A stretch of DNA of 64,000 nt from Ceratodon purpureus (taxonomy: Eukaryota; Streptophyta; Bryopsida; Pseudoditrichales; Ditrichaceae): positions 21,566,865 to 21,630,864 of the forward strand of contig CM026421.1 in the NCBI GenBank assembly GCA_014871385.1, given 5' to 3'. Below the pieces are notes generated by a model that searched no databases, was not told where the DNA came from, and saw nothing but the letters and a program-made list of their open reading frames with translations. Positions 46,505 through 59,900 of this stretch are shown here, in pieces. The position numbers were made by a program, and so were the translations under genes. The number at the start of each line of letters is the position of its first letter. Position 1 is the stretch's first letter.

Positions 46505-48304
46505 CATTAATTAATTAATGATCCAGCGCAGGGGTCTGACGTGGTGGCTCAGGGGGTACAATGACGGCTTTCTCTTCCTTTGTGTCCCAGCATCGTCACA
46601 CCCAAAACCACCACAAAACCCAAAACCACCGAAGTGACATTCCAAACCATTAAATGTACATTCTGAGCAGATGATGTTGGGCTTAGGTACATAACAGTTT
46701 TGGAGGGTAGCTCTGGCAAAGGCAGGCGAGGGCGTTTGCGTTTCGAAGCAGAAGCAGAGCGTAGGGCAGGGCAGGGCAGGGCTAGGAATTGGAGATTGCG
46801 ATCTGGAGCGCATGGGATCCGGCACTGCGTTGTTTGTAACATATCGATGCGTCGATGTCAATTCCATCCGCTGCTGGAGAGTCCGCGTAGTGCGGGTAGC
46901 GGTGCTGGTTTGGGGGATTGGTGGGGTGATTTAGATCTGCCGCGATGGGGTTCGTGGCGTGGTGGTATGCGTGGACTCATGGGTTGCTCTACAAAGAATT
47001 GCCATCTCAATTGGCGTGTCTGTGCTTGGAGCTTCGTGGTGAGCAATTCCCTCTAAAGGAACCGAATTCATGATTAGTTTGGTGCAGTGAGAATCGCAAG
47101 CACAGCCTCGGTTTTTGTCTCCCTGGGAGCATTTAGGGTTTCGCTTTTCCCGCACCCAAGGCGCTCACATTCGCCCTCCTCATGCTCGTCTGCTTCTGCG
47201 TCTCGCCTACCCTCTCGGTCGTCGATGACAAGTGCTCCGCTTGCAAAGCCGTTGCTATAAGCTCTCCATTTTCTCCTCGTCTATATCCAGATGTAAACCG
47301 TGAGGATTATATTCTGGTTTCTGAGTTTTATACAGTGATCGAGTTAGGTTTTGTTTGGTTCGGTTGGAATTGGGAGGATGTGGGAGTTGGAATGGTGGGG
47401 TTTGGCTCCAAGCTGGGTTAGTTCGTTGTGTGATATTGGACATTGGTGTCATGGGGTCTGAGATTTTTGGTGCATTTTGGTTCATTTAAGTTCAAGTGTG
47501 GATCTGCTGTGATGGTGAAGTTGGTCTCATTACTGTTCCTTGTATCTGTTTCCTTGCCTCATTACTGTTTGGGATTTAGTGCCTCCTTGTGTCTGTATCG
47601 AGTTGTTGCTCGCAATCAAGCAGCTCAACCCTAGGTCATGTTATGGAAACCTTCGGAGTATGCATATGAATTTATTTAAGCTTGGGAATGGGTAACTTTT
47701 TACTTCCACTCAATCTGGAAACTAAAACCAATCCAACTTGCATATATAGTTACAGTATTCTTGCTCGTGTTGGTTGATTAGCTCCAATGTGGGTTTAATG
47801 TTGACGATGAGAGCAGTGCTTGAAGATTTTTGCAGCAGTTTAGTTTGTCGGATTCAATTGCTAAAGTTTGTTTATATTTCCTGAGGAAGAAGATAGTAAG
47901 TCATGTTCATTATCCTGAGTATGAGAGTACTTTTCAAGGGATTACATTCTAGTTTCTGTTACCTCTTCCGAAGGATAGAGTCCTTGCATTTAAATTCCTA
48001 ACTTTTGTTAAGTAGTGACCATTTTATGAGTGTTCCGGAACTTGTTTTGTGTTCGTTGGCGAAGGATGAGTTGAGTGCTGTTACTATGTGAGAGTTGAAA
48101 TGGGGTTTCTTTGCATAAGTAAGAATTCTTTTGTGAAGGGTCTTTCGACCATGATTCTCATGATTCTCACCAACACAAACACTCCCCTTCCACTTCGAAG
48201 AGAGAGAGCAGAGAGAGCGCTTGATGAATTGAAGTTACAAATGCCATGTGGCACCCCCTCAAGGGGTCCACGTGGCACCCCTCATGTCCCATTAATTAAT
48301 TAAT
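46505..48304. mobile_element. GC-richer island flanked by 15-bp direct repeats, possible gene-capturing element
   Basis: CATTAATTAATTAAT occurs at 46505-46519 and again at 48290-48304, bracketing 1.77 kb of much GC-richer DNA in an AT-rich setting. Just inside, the left end (GGGGTCTGACGTGGTGG, then GGGGGTAC) and the complement of the right end (GGGGTGCCACGTGGACC, then GGGGGTGCC) are similar inverted repeats over roughly 45 bp. Long imperfect terminal repeats, a duplicated target and captured gene sequence fit a Pack-MULE-like element. The direct repeat is low-complexity and longer than the usual 9-11 bp, so chance or another mechanism is possible. No transposase is present. Confidence 0.5.
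47158..47256 (+). pseudogene. CNPY: First-exon fragment of a Canopy-family (MIR-interacting saposin-like) gene
   Basis: The frame reads KALTFALLMLVCFCVSPTLS and then VVDDKCSACKAVA, a signal peptide plus the first CxxC block typical of plant Canopy/TLR4-regulator-like proteins, which normally continue with EEL and a saposin-like domain. Two faults stand out. The codon where the start belongs is AAG at 47158 (an ATG at 47182 remains but falls inside the signal peptide). The expected donor after the Ala codon reads ATAAGC instead of GTAAGC, so the frame runs on into intron-like sequence to a stop at 47421. I find no later exon in the island. This is therefore a captured or decayed exon 1 with part of its intron and upstream DNA. 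Family assignment rests on about 14 residues plus context. Confidence 0.6.
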
Positions 48305-49515
48305 ACCAAAACAACATTAAACAGCCTGTGCCACTATCAGGGGTAAACTATGCTTGTTCAAACTACACCATCCATATTGTCCATAATTAAATTGAAGTTT
48401 TTGGATTTGAAAACATAATTGAAATAATTTTTCTTACAAAACAAAAAAATATTAAATTTTCAGAGATATTTGTAAAATCAACAACAAAAAATAAAAGTTA
48501 ACATATGGTATATTTAATAGAACTTATGATATTTTTAATTTGATTGATTAATTTTAATTTATTAAAAAAACAATATTAAAAAGTTTAATTTATTAAAATT
48601 TAAAACAATATTAAAATTAAAAGAATTATTAAAAAAAATAAAATTTAAAAAAATATTAAAATTTAAAAAATTTAAAAATATTTTAAAAAATAATTTGAAA
48701 TATATAATAAAAAAATTTAGTTTAATGTATAATTCTCAAATCAAATACCAAGGAATGAATACATGATTAATGATTGTACTTTCACAATCAAAAGTAAATA
48801 AAATAAAGTGATAGTAACACAAAGTTTATATTGATTTTTTTAAACATACCCTATAATTTTATAAAATTATTTTTTTAATTTAAAAATTTAAAATTTAAAT
48901 TCAATTATTTGATGAGATACATAAAAAAATTCCATAATAATTTTACAAAAAATTAGCGAATAATTTAGTTTTTCCTTAAAGTTAAATAAAAAAAAGGGAT
49001 TGAAGTTGTCTAGTGTATTTTGGTAGTGAAATGAATAATAGAAGACAGTAAACAGTTTGTGGTTATTACGCCATTGGATATATGTAAGTCCAGATTTTAT
49101 ACTGGTTCGAAGAATGTTTGAACAAACTTGGTCTATTAAAAAAAAAAAACGTGAGGTACAGATGTGAAATTTTTTTGCTTTTAATTTTTTTTTCTTTTTG
49201 TTTCTAAAATCTTTTCTATTTCTTTCTAGACAACTTCAATCCTTTTGTTTTTTTAATACTATCTTAGATAAATCTACATTAAATCCGCCCAAAATAATGA
49301 TTGGACATTCTATTGGTGCTTTGTTTTATAGAATTTTTGAAAAACTAGTATTTTTTGTTGAATGACTATGATATAAATTGATAACATATATTGCATTCCA
49401 AGTTCCCAAATCAAAAGAAATAGCCATAAACCCTGATTGGTTTCTCATTTCATGTTTATCGTAATGCACATTGCATTTGATATTCATACATCATGATGAA
49501 GCCATGTTTATCCTT

Positions 49516-49567
<52 letters not shown>

Positions 49568-49758
49568 TTTATCAAAAAATTACTTATTTCATATTAAATA
49601 TTTATTTTGGTTTCTTAAAAACATGAAATACATGAAGTTTGTATTTTATGATAGTTTTTAGAATCCATACAATTTTTATGTAAAGAATTTACATTGATAC
49701 ATTAAATAAACATATGAGAATGACGTAATAGTTTTAACATTGATACAAACAAATTTCA
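48305..49758. other. AT-rich spacer
   Basis: 48400-48960 consists almost wholly of A/T with short TTAAAA-type words. An (AT)n microsatellite lies at about 49520-49565. No gene. Confidence 0.6.
49520..49565. repeat. (AT)n microsatellite
   Basis: About 23 uninterrupted AT units. Confidence 0.95.
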
Positions 49759-51130
49759 TTATGTTTTTGTTGTTAACTTTTCTATTTCTTTCCGGGCTAG
49801 TACATTCATTTGGAAGTTAAATTTTGATAATGGAGCAAGTAAATACAACTTTTTTTTAGTTCTTATGGGTGATAATGTTATATAAGCCAATCCGTGTTTA
49901 TTTACACCAAATGGATTAAAAGCAACATCATCTAATGACAACCTTAAGATCAATGAATTGTTTTTTATTGCAGCTAAATGAATAAGAATTGCATATGGGT
50001 TATAATGTCTTTAACTATTGGTTTTATAAGAGTCCAAGTTAAATCTATATTTATTTCTTTATATAAATGGAAGTTACAAAGTTGTGTAGTTTTGCCCACT
50101 TTTATATTAAATAAAATTATTCCAATGTAAGGTTTATAAGAAAATGATGATCTTACTTTAAAAAATCATATGTTCTATTAAAAAGTCCAACAAAATTTTA
50201 CAAATGTATCTTTTTAACTTTAATGGCTTTATAAAGTCTTGCAATCAAATTTGGATTTGTTGAAATTTGATAAGATGGTAGTAACGAAGGATGCCAAATA
50301 TCAATTGCTTCAAAATTATATGTTTATTCTTGAATTTCTTCTGCATTAAGGAACCTTCATTATTGTGCGCAATCATATATTTATTAATATAAAATAAATA
50401 AGAAATTAGTGAATTTATTGAAGGTTGTTTTAAGTACAAATTATTCATTATGTCAATGTCTTATGTAGTATAAAATGCCTTCTGAATATATTTAATATAT
50501 TAAGAAAAATAACTTTATTTTGGCACATAACAATGTTTAATTCATATCATTTAATATGTTCATGCAAAAAAGTTGGTACTATAGCATTAAGACCAAAATA
50601 AAGATTTTGAAATTTTCGTTTATCTTGTGGTGATGGAGCTTGATAAAAATCTTTAGTGAACATCACATGTAAACTTCCAAAAACTTGTTTTGCACATGTT
50701 TGATTTAAGGTAATCTTTAATTTATTACATCTATAATTCTAGCACTTACTAATGATATTTCATCAATGATTATAAGTTGTAATTTTGTATATTGTTCATT
50801 TAATTTGTTAAGTGTTTCTAATGATGATTTTTCAAGATTTGAAAGTGATTGATTAATTGAAATGTACAAAGCTGAATGGATGGTATATCTACCAATATTA
50901 AATGCGGCTTTGCTTCTAAATGCCATTAATATTGCTTTTGTTTTTAAAGAACATGTTTTAAATCTTTGTGATGTCTACGTAATAATCCTTGTATAATTGC
51001 TCAAAAATAAATGTCTTTCCAGTTTTTGCTCCTCCAGTGAAAAATAAATATACTGGTTCATCAAAATAATTTTCTTTTATACATTACATCATCATAAATT
51101 GTTCTTTAGTCTTCATTTAATACCCAAAAT
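49759..51130 (-). pseudogene. PIF1/Helitron-type SF1B helicase, decayed
   Basis: Read on the minus strand, helicase motifs appear in the right order. Walker A is FFTGGAKTGKTFIF (51012-51038, with Lys for the usual Gly). Next come FRSKAAFNIGRYTIHSA and the Walker B region LIIIDEISLVSARI (about 50762). A KDFYQAPSPQD stretch (about 50630-50660) matches the GDFYQ motif of PIF1 helicases. The C-terminal piece NPFGVNKHGLAYITLS (49759-49953) matches the closing motif. Frames are broken by stops and shifts between and within these blocks, so it is dead. Such helicases are the C-terminal half of Helitron transposase proteins in plants and fungi. Neither a Helitron 3' hairpin nor a CTRR end could be fixed in this AT-rich DNA. 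Confidence 0.8.
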
Positions 51131-54100
51131 ATTTTTAATATTCTTCATTTTCCATCAATTCTAAAATACAATTATTATCTTGTATTGTATTTTTATATGT
51201 GTTAATAGAATGTGGTTTTATATAAACCATATCATATTTTGTAGCTATATCATATTTTTCTACATTTATACTAACCGGTATTGGTTGTGTACTTTCTAAC
51301 GATGGATCATTATGAGGTTGCTAAATTAGATGTTAATTCTTGTAAAATTACCCACTCACCATCATGACCACAATCTTGTGATGATTCTATTTTAATTTGG
51401 TATTTGAATTTTTTTTTTGCCTTGAAATGATTTTTCCAATTTCTTCATCATAAGCTTCTTTCCAAGTGTTTTTACTAATTTTTTCTAGCTGTTTCAAAAA
51501 ATCAAACACATAACAATAATTATTTGATGACCAATTTTCAAATATTTAAATTTACTGTAATGATAAAACCTTATAATTTTTAATTTTTTTCAAATAGATA
51601 TCATATTCTTATTGTAATTGTAATTTGCTACAAATTGTCCTAAACACATGCTTTAAGCCATTTGGCCTATCTAAAAACTTATGTAGTATAGATTTACACA
51701 TTACACCTGTGGATTCTTTGTCCAATTTAAGATGTTGATGTGGTTTTAAAACAAATGCACGTTCTTGTAATGGTGAGGTGTTTATAAATGCAAAAAAACA
51801 AGAACAATAATACAAAGGTATAGACAAAATCAGATAAATTGCTAATTTAGCTGACTTTTGTTGAACATTCAAAAAACATTGCCAAGTTTTAAAATTCTCA
51901 AGTTTTCATCAGTTTTATCACTAATTTATTTTAGTAAGTTTGCTTTTAACTCTATTGTTATTGATTTCTCTATTTTTTTCATATATATGTATAGTATGTA
52001 GTTGCTCCATAAAGATTAAGGTTGATGGTCCTAATTGTCTAATCATAGCAAATAAGTTTTTTCTTAATCCCTCAAATAGGTGATATATGAAGTTTTTTCT
52101 AAATAAAAAAAACCCAAATGAGATTCTAAAATTTTATCAAGATTTGATTCTTGAGATACCGAACTTGATGTTAATGTTCTTTAAGACAATTTTCCTCTTA
52201 AAATTCAATCCAACTAGTATTCAACTTTCCCAATACTAATCTTAATGGCTTCAAAAAATATATTTTTTGTGTTTGTAGCAAAATCATGATCTTTATGTAA
52301 AATTTCCAAACTTGCTGATACTTAAGATTATTGAGATAATTTACTTCATTTAGATATATTAAATGAAGACAACTTTGAAGAAGATATAGAAGAACTACCA
52401 AGTGAATTTTTACATAAAAGATCATGATTTTGCATAAAAGATTAATATTACCAAGTATAATATTGCTTGTTATATCTAAATTCAAACTTAATTGCATGAA
52501 TAATGCAAACATATTCCATTGTGGATGAATAAAAATATTTCATTCTTTGTAAAGAAGTTTTTTGAGTATATTTTTAAAGCAAACATTATTAAATTTGTTC
52601 AGATGCTTTTAGACATATAGAAAGAACAATATTCCCAACAATGTTTTAATAATATTTCAATTGTTTTACCATCTTCAAATAAGCAAGGGACTTAAGATTG
52701 TGTTTGATTATATTTGGTAAAACATTTAGAATACTTCCATGTAATTTTGTGTTGGCCATAATTGTTCAATTTTTGGATTTGTACAAATTGTATACGTGGA
52801 ATATGAATCTTTCTTCCAAAGTTGTAAACTTTTTAAAAATTCCATAAACTTTTTTCTAAAAAGGTTGTTTGGACCAAAATATTTAGGAACTATACAATTT
52901 CTAATTGATTTTAAACGAAAATTACATACATGTAATTTTCTTTCATTGTCAATTTTAAATTAATTAAAAAACATATATTCATCTTATTTATAATTTTTTT
53001 CACAAGCTACAATAATTTTTGAAATGAAATTCAACTTTTCACAATATATACATGGATAAATTGGAATATCTTTTATTTTAATTTGAAATATAATAAAAAA
53101 ATCATTAATTTTACTTTTATTTTTTTACCAACTTATTGTAGATTAATTTTTTTTGTGATTTTTTTATCTAATGTACAAATCTTTCTAATCTTATATGAAA
53201 TGAGTTTCAATTGTGTTAGGATTTTTATTTCAATGTTTTGTAGTTTTGGATTTTTCCCAACAAACAAATCTGCTTTAGTGAGGAGTGCATTGTTTTTGTG
53301 TTCATTCAATGTTGATTTAAACAAATCATGAATAATTTTCCATTTGATATAAGATCATTTTTTATTTAAAATTTATTTGTTGTTTTAAATTTGAATTTCA
53401 TTGGATAACAAATTTTATCTTCGTTGCTTGAAGCAAATTCATTTTAAATTTCAATATACATCATTTTTTACCTTCTACATTAAGAAACACATTCATTTTC
53501 ATCCCTTTTAATTAAATCATATTCATTTACTTTAATTGTATCAACTTTATCTTTTATAATGCGAGTTTTAATATTTTTACTTCTGCGGATCACTTGGTCA
53601 ATAGATAAATTGAATCGTTTCCTTTCAAGCAAAAATCTTGAAGCAATTTCTTTATTTGTTGCACATTCCAACATCAAAGCTTTTGGAGTATTATCAAGCT
53701 AAAGACTCCAAAACAGTCCTTTTCTCAGTATTTGATGCTATTTTTTGAATGTCGTTTGTTAAATTTTTATAATTCCCCCAAAAGTAAGTTCTATTAAAAT
53801 TGTCATTTTTTATATTTTTTAATACCCACATTAATTACATTTTTTAAACCACAATCATTAAAGTCCATTTTTTTCAAAATGATTCAATGACATACATCGG
53901 ATCTTATTTATTATAGTTTTAGATTTAACATTGATAGGTGTTTTATAACAAAAGTCATTGTTTACAATTTTTTCAATATTTATGTTAATTTGATTCCTTT
54001 AAATTACAATCTTCAATATCTATAAGTCTTTGATTGACTGTCTAGTTCTACAAACTGTCCATTTTCACATGTACTTGATTTTCATGTTTTATGTGAATCT

Positions 54101-54218
54101 AAATCTTCATATAAGCTATTTGGTTCCAAATTTATCATTTCAATCTCTGTTGGCATGCTTTGATAGAATTTTTCTACAGGTTCAAAATATCTTCAACCAA
54201 AAGCTTTATAAAATGGTT
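51131..54218 (-). other. Probable upstream remains of the same Helitron-like element
   Basis: Minus-strand fragments such as 53480-53677 (ATNKEIASRFLLERKRFNLS) and one near 54085-54215 (PTEIEMINLEPNSLYEDL) lie upstream of, and in line with, the helicase. They probably derive from its N-terminal part. I see no HUH rep motif. The frames are short and AT-biased, so this is an inference from position. Confidence 0.4.
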
Positions 54219-54964
54219 GGGTGAGAGCACAATAAAGTGGACCACAAAGTGTAACATGTGATTACTAAGAAGTGAATATGAAGTGTGCTGTTTTTAAAAA
54301 CTCAAAGCTGATTTTAAGCATTTTGGTGTAGTTTTTGAACGTTTTAGTCACTTTTTAGGGTGTCACAAAGTATCTAATATACATCTTCTTAAAAAAAACA
54401 TCTTCAATTGAAACTTAATTTGACCACTAGTTCTAAATCATAAAAATGAACTTTTTCAAAGTCTTAATTTCTTCATTTGGGGCCCTCTATTGTCTTTAGA
54501 GGATGTTTTTTTTTTTTTTAAAAATTTAAAAAACAATGTTTTGTGAAAAAAAACTCACTAAAAGTTTCGCGGAAAACAGTGTTTTAAAAACGTCCCTGCG
54601 GTACTTCTCGCCAATCTAGGATTGCAAACACGGCCACCCGGATCATTTCTACAAGCGTAATGTACAAACGAAGGGCCTCGCGAATTCAAAAGTGATTTCT
54701 GTCAAACCTCCAATGTAATACAGTCACTTTTCCAAATGACTGCATTTACTTTGTTCAACTTTGTGGTGTTCGTAGAGGTGTCTCAACTCAACAACTACCA
54801 ACGCAAATTTCGGAAGTTGTAGTACATCAAGTCTACTTTCCGTATCCCAAATTTAATTTTCCATCAAGAAGTTTTAGATGCCACTTTCTCGCGTGTTTAC
54901 ACAACAGGCTCAAATTGTCAAATAGTTAAGCACTTTTTTGGTCCACTTTATTGTGCTTTCCCCC
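54219..54964. mobile_element. Inverted-repeat element of 0.75 kb at the edge of the Helitron relic
   Basis: The left end starts GGGTGAGAGCACAATAAAGT and the complement of the right end starts GGGGGAAAGCACAATAAAGT. The match continues through GGACCAMAAARGTG, about 33 bp in all. GGTT sits just outside both ends (54215-54218 and 54965-54968) and may be a short target duplication. The interior (54570-54900) is less AT-rich than its surroundings. It codes for nothing recognisable. Family not assigned. Confidence 0.6.
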
Positions 54965-54968
54965 GGTT

Positions 54969-56936
54969 CCAATTGTAATTCACATTTCTCTTATCTATTA
55001 TTTTCCCAGTTTCTGTATACCAAATCTAAATAGTCTTTGTAAATAATAAAATGCCCATTTAATAGCAGTAAAATCTCCCCAAAAGCCTCTTTTGTCTTGC
55101 ACTTACAAACATCTTTGGATGTATTGATGTTCATTAAATATTCCTATATGTAAATCACATAGCCAATCTTCATTCAACTCAAATTCAAGTGTTTGTAGAG
55201 CTTTCAATTTATTAAAAGATATTCAAAATGTAAAATAGTGCATTGAGTTTATTCTAAGAATTTCTAAAGAAATATCATAATGAATAAGATATGCTATGGA
55301 ATCAAATAAACAATCACCAAAAACAAATCAATAGCCGGTATTGGATTGTAAATTACAATCTTTTAATTTCCTATTTATGAGTGCTATTGTGATATTTAAA
55401 AAAAAAAAAAAAATTATCATAATTTTTTATTTTTATCATAGAATTGTGTAATTAGACATACAATATTTTTGCCAATGTAGTTAAAAAAATATCATCAAAT
55501 TTGATTTTGATTTTGATTTTGATTTTTTCAATTATTGAAATTAAGTACATTGAGTATTATTGACAAGGTACAGAATAATCTAAGGCAAAAACATTTGGTG
55601 GTACAATGAACCAAAATTGCAAGAAACATTTATAGTCTAATTGAGTTTAACAGTTGGACTGCTAGGATACTCGTATTTTAACCAATGAATATCTCATGAG
55701 TTCTAGTTGTAATGTGGACTATTGAGTTGCATTCAATACTCTGCTCGATGGATTTTTGAGATTGATTTTTTGTTGCTTACTTTTTAAGAGCATTTACTTG
55801 CATTGTATAGTTTATAAAAATATTCATCAAAATTTTATAACAATAGAATTGTGAATGCAATGTAAACATGTATTACTACATATTACGAAGGTAATGTGAC
55901 CTTTTGTGAACATGCTTTCTAGGTTTGCAAATTTCTTCTATATATAGAATGCATAGCAATTTTCCTACAATTAGAAGAATTAACTCAAATGACGAACGTA
56001 TTTCAAAAAAAACAATTGCAATTCATCAAGACTATCTAATAAAATCATGAAGATGATTTTGCGATGAAGATGATGACTTTGTGAAGAAAAAATGAAAAAC
56101 TCTGCAAAACAATGGTTGCTTTGAGCTATGTCACCAATCAAAGCCATTCTTCAAAGAGTAGCGCAAATAGACTCAACATCTCAGACTAAAGACAATGACA
56201 TTATATTTTTTGACTTCACATCTTCTTTCTAAACATAATATGAAGCTCCCAAGATCAAATGCCCACAATCCCAAATACAAATCTTCACCTCAATCTAAAA
56301 TTTCACCCACCCACATGAGGACAATCTGAAGTGGGTTCAAAAACTTCCTAACCCAATTAACCCTAATGTCTTTGTTAACGCACAACAACACCGTGCATCC
56401 AACAACAAGCTCCAAGCTCCATTGGATCTGTAACCAATTCATCTCTCCCTACATTCAAATTGTTGCATTACCGCCCATTGAAGCCAAACTCACGCACATC
56501 CTGCAAAGGATTGTCAGAACACCCCGCAGTGTGAAATGGGTTATAAAACACATACAGTCATGTTTCAAAGTGTAAAAGGGATGGAAAGAGGTCATTGAAC
56601 TTTTGAGTTTGAGTTGATGAGGGAAGTCTCGCCATAATATGTGCCCAAGAGGACAGAGCCAAAAAATGAAATTATTCACCAACATGGTATCAGATGTATT
56701 ATTTGATAAAAAGATACATACAACATCTCAAAGGGCAAAACAAAAGGCAAAACCAATAAGAAATGAAAAATTTCTTACATAAGATGTGGACAAATTTTAT
56801 GACTATTCTACACACTATCCGACCTCCGATTTTTACACTCAAGCAACCAAAGAAATTGAACTAAAATTTAGGACTAATGCTCTGGCCAACGCCAGATTTG
56901 TGATAATACACCATGTAGGAGAATTAAAACGAAGCT
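54969..56936. other. AT-rich spacer and 3' flank of the At3g27390-like gene
   Basis: No supported gene. The 69-aa frame at 56366-56575 resembles nothing. Confidence 0.5.
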
Positions 56937-59900
56937 CTAAACAATTTGATCTGCGTTTGGGGTAATCTCCTTCGGGTCTTCAGATCTATCAGTAGCTGCA
57001 ACAACAGTTGGATTGAACCGATTGGAGCCTTCCTTCATTAAAGCTCGAAAATTGAAGCTCCTGCTCTTTTTGATGCTCTTGTTTTTGTCTTGAAGATCTT
57101 TCTGAGGATTACTGTTTCTGCCCATCTCTGCTGCATATGTCTGCAAGTTCTTCATGACAGCCTCCAACCGCCGGCGGTGAGTAGGCAATCGTGAAATCGA
57201 GTTGGAAATACCCTGAAGCCTGTAATGCAACGTCAGTTCATTTAGAATATGCCCCGGCTGTGTCTGGAGCCTCAGTAAATGCCCATTTTACGTTATTCGA
57301 AAAAACAGCGGGAGGAACCAATTCTAATCTTACATGATCTTAGTGCTGTACTGCTCACCATTCTTCGCCACTCAGTTTCATGCAAGCTAATACCATGTAT
57401 CAAGAATCTTGGAAGGACAATGCCTTTCAATGCATCTCAAAGCTAATGTTACTTGTAAGACCATTCCCAATCGACTGAAAAGTCCTAACTATGCTTGTGA
57501 ACATTGAGTTGTCGAAGTGGCATCATGAATGACGAACTTGGTGACCAGTTGACATGAATACTCTGAGGAATTTCCAAGTGCTAGAAGATACAGAATTTGC
57601 AAGAACATGCTCACCTACGGGCCAGTGCTTGCAATTCTCCTCTCCTCAACCCATCCTCGGGTTCTACACCGCCATTTTCCCAGCTTTCCATGCGCTGAGT
57701 GTCACCGAGCATCAGGCAGAGCTTTTCAAGGTAACGCTCCTCACTTTCCTGCAAATGAGCGGCCCGTACTTGGTCTTTGATGGTCAGAAGTGGTTCGAAG
57801 AACCAATCTGACAGGCGATCGCTTGGCTTATTGCTCATGGTCACTTCCGTTCCATCAACTGTTCAAGCGAATGCTGCATTAATAATAATCTCATCAAAAG
57901 TATCGAATCATGTCTCGAAACAACCTGAGAACAGTTGAGACGCACCAAATACATCCCTCCAATGAACAACCAACTAGGTGAAGACGAGGAAAAACCTTGC
58001 AGTACTTCCTAAGCGCCCACGTAAGCAATAGAAGACTGAAACACTTCGAAAGAAAAGTTCCGATGAACAGCAAGATCAAAAGTGACCAGGACATGTTTGT
58101 GATGATACATAATCTCATGTGCAAAAGTAATATAGACGATCAAAACTTATTTGTGATCATGAACTTACATAAGAGAATGCCAGTACTGTTGGATTTGGCC
58201 GAGCGGACAAGTGCCAATAGATTGCAATACGCTGGTAATCCAGCTACCACGATTTTACCCGAAGCCTTGTTCCCCTTCAACGCACCATCAACATCGGATT
58301 GCTTCAATGCACCAACGCTTAATAGATTCTTCCCGTTTGTTTCCATGGCTTGAAATATGGAATCCATAATCTGCATGGAAAAATGTTTTACAATTCTGTA
58401 TATAACAAAATTACGCCAGACTATGATAGTACAAGCATGGGTCAGACTAACACAACACTCACAACTTTATTGTGCATGACCTCTAAAGCCCAAGATTTCT
58501 TTTCTTGTGCAATTCAAAACCTAAGATGACTGCTTCACTGCCAGCCGACACAATCGATCGTGAAAACCAAAAAGGAAGACCAATAAACCAAGTCTGTCTT
58601 ACACGGCTTAGTCAACTTTGAACCTATTATTCCAAGTACACGATAAGTTCTCTCACCTGCACGAGCTTCACTTCTTGTAAAGTATGTCGGAAAGACTTTT
58701 GAGTGTTAAGTTGTGGTATCTCGGGCACATGTTTACGCTCACGTGAGTTTTCGATATCCAGGTTTCCATCTAATAAATCATCTTTTGAAGTCTTTCGGTA
58801 CTTGGGCCTGGCTATCACAAAACGTAAAAAAAATTAGTATAACTCAACTTTTGATGGATTGATTTTGTAGTCTTTTTCTCGGGAAACAACAAAAAATTAT
58901 TTCAGAATTTCATTACCACTATCTCGGCTTGAATTGAAAGAATATCATCCCCGAACCAGGTAGCTAAACTCAGATACCAAAACAACCTAATAAATGTAAA
59001 TATGGTTGTTAAATACCTTCTTCTCTAGGACAGAGACCCAAATGCTACTTAACCAATTGAAAGAACTCACATCAATCAACCTTAAAAATATACATCACTC
59101 CAACTACAAGAAATTTATACCTTGGCAAACATGAACCTTCATGCGCATGAAGGACATCGTTGGAGTATTCATCAAACTCTGCCACTATAGCGACTATGTA
59201 GTTCAAACCACATTTGTAGGACATCTCCTGCAAACAGAATAAAAACTCTCAAGATATAGTGTATGTAAGATCTAAATATTCGGTAATAGTGCCAAATGTA
59301 TGTGGTTGGAACTTATGAACAAGAAAACAATCCAGCTGCTGGTCCTTTTCAACGAAATTCAACAGATGTCGTAATCAAATGGGATTTCTGACAAATTCAA
59401 AAGAGAGAGTGTAACACAGACCTGATACACCACGACAGCACTATACAGCCCAAGGATCGGACTGCAGATCAAAGCAGTGAGTGCAGACGCCACGACAACG
59501 AATGGCCAGAACACTAACGCAAGTCCGGCAAAAGGCACGCATGCCGCCTCCATGCAAGGACCGTGTCTAGTCACAAGGTCTCCTAGTAATCGACGCCATC
59601 CTTTGATAAGCATGATTGGCATTTTGCAAAAGGCAACAATAGTAATCGCTGGAGTGTCGACAAGCACTCCTAGTAGTCCAACAAGCGCACATAAAGGAAG
59701 CTCGTGCAACCTACAAGAAGAAGCCACTTGCTTAATATGCGCTCCTGATTCGAGAAGCGAACAAAGGAGCTCGGCACAATAAAAAAACATATGTGTTATT
59801 AAAAAGCACCATTTTCATCTTAAAATCCAATAAAAATGGCAGAGACAAGGGAGAGAACACTACGTGATTTCGGTAGGCTTGCCGTTTTTTGGTTCCCCAA

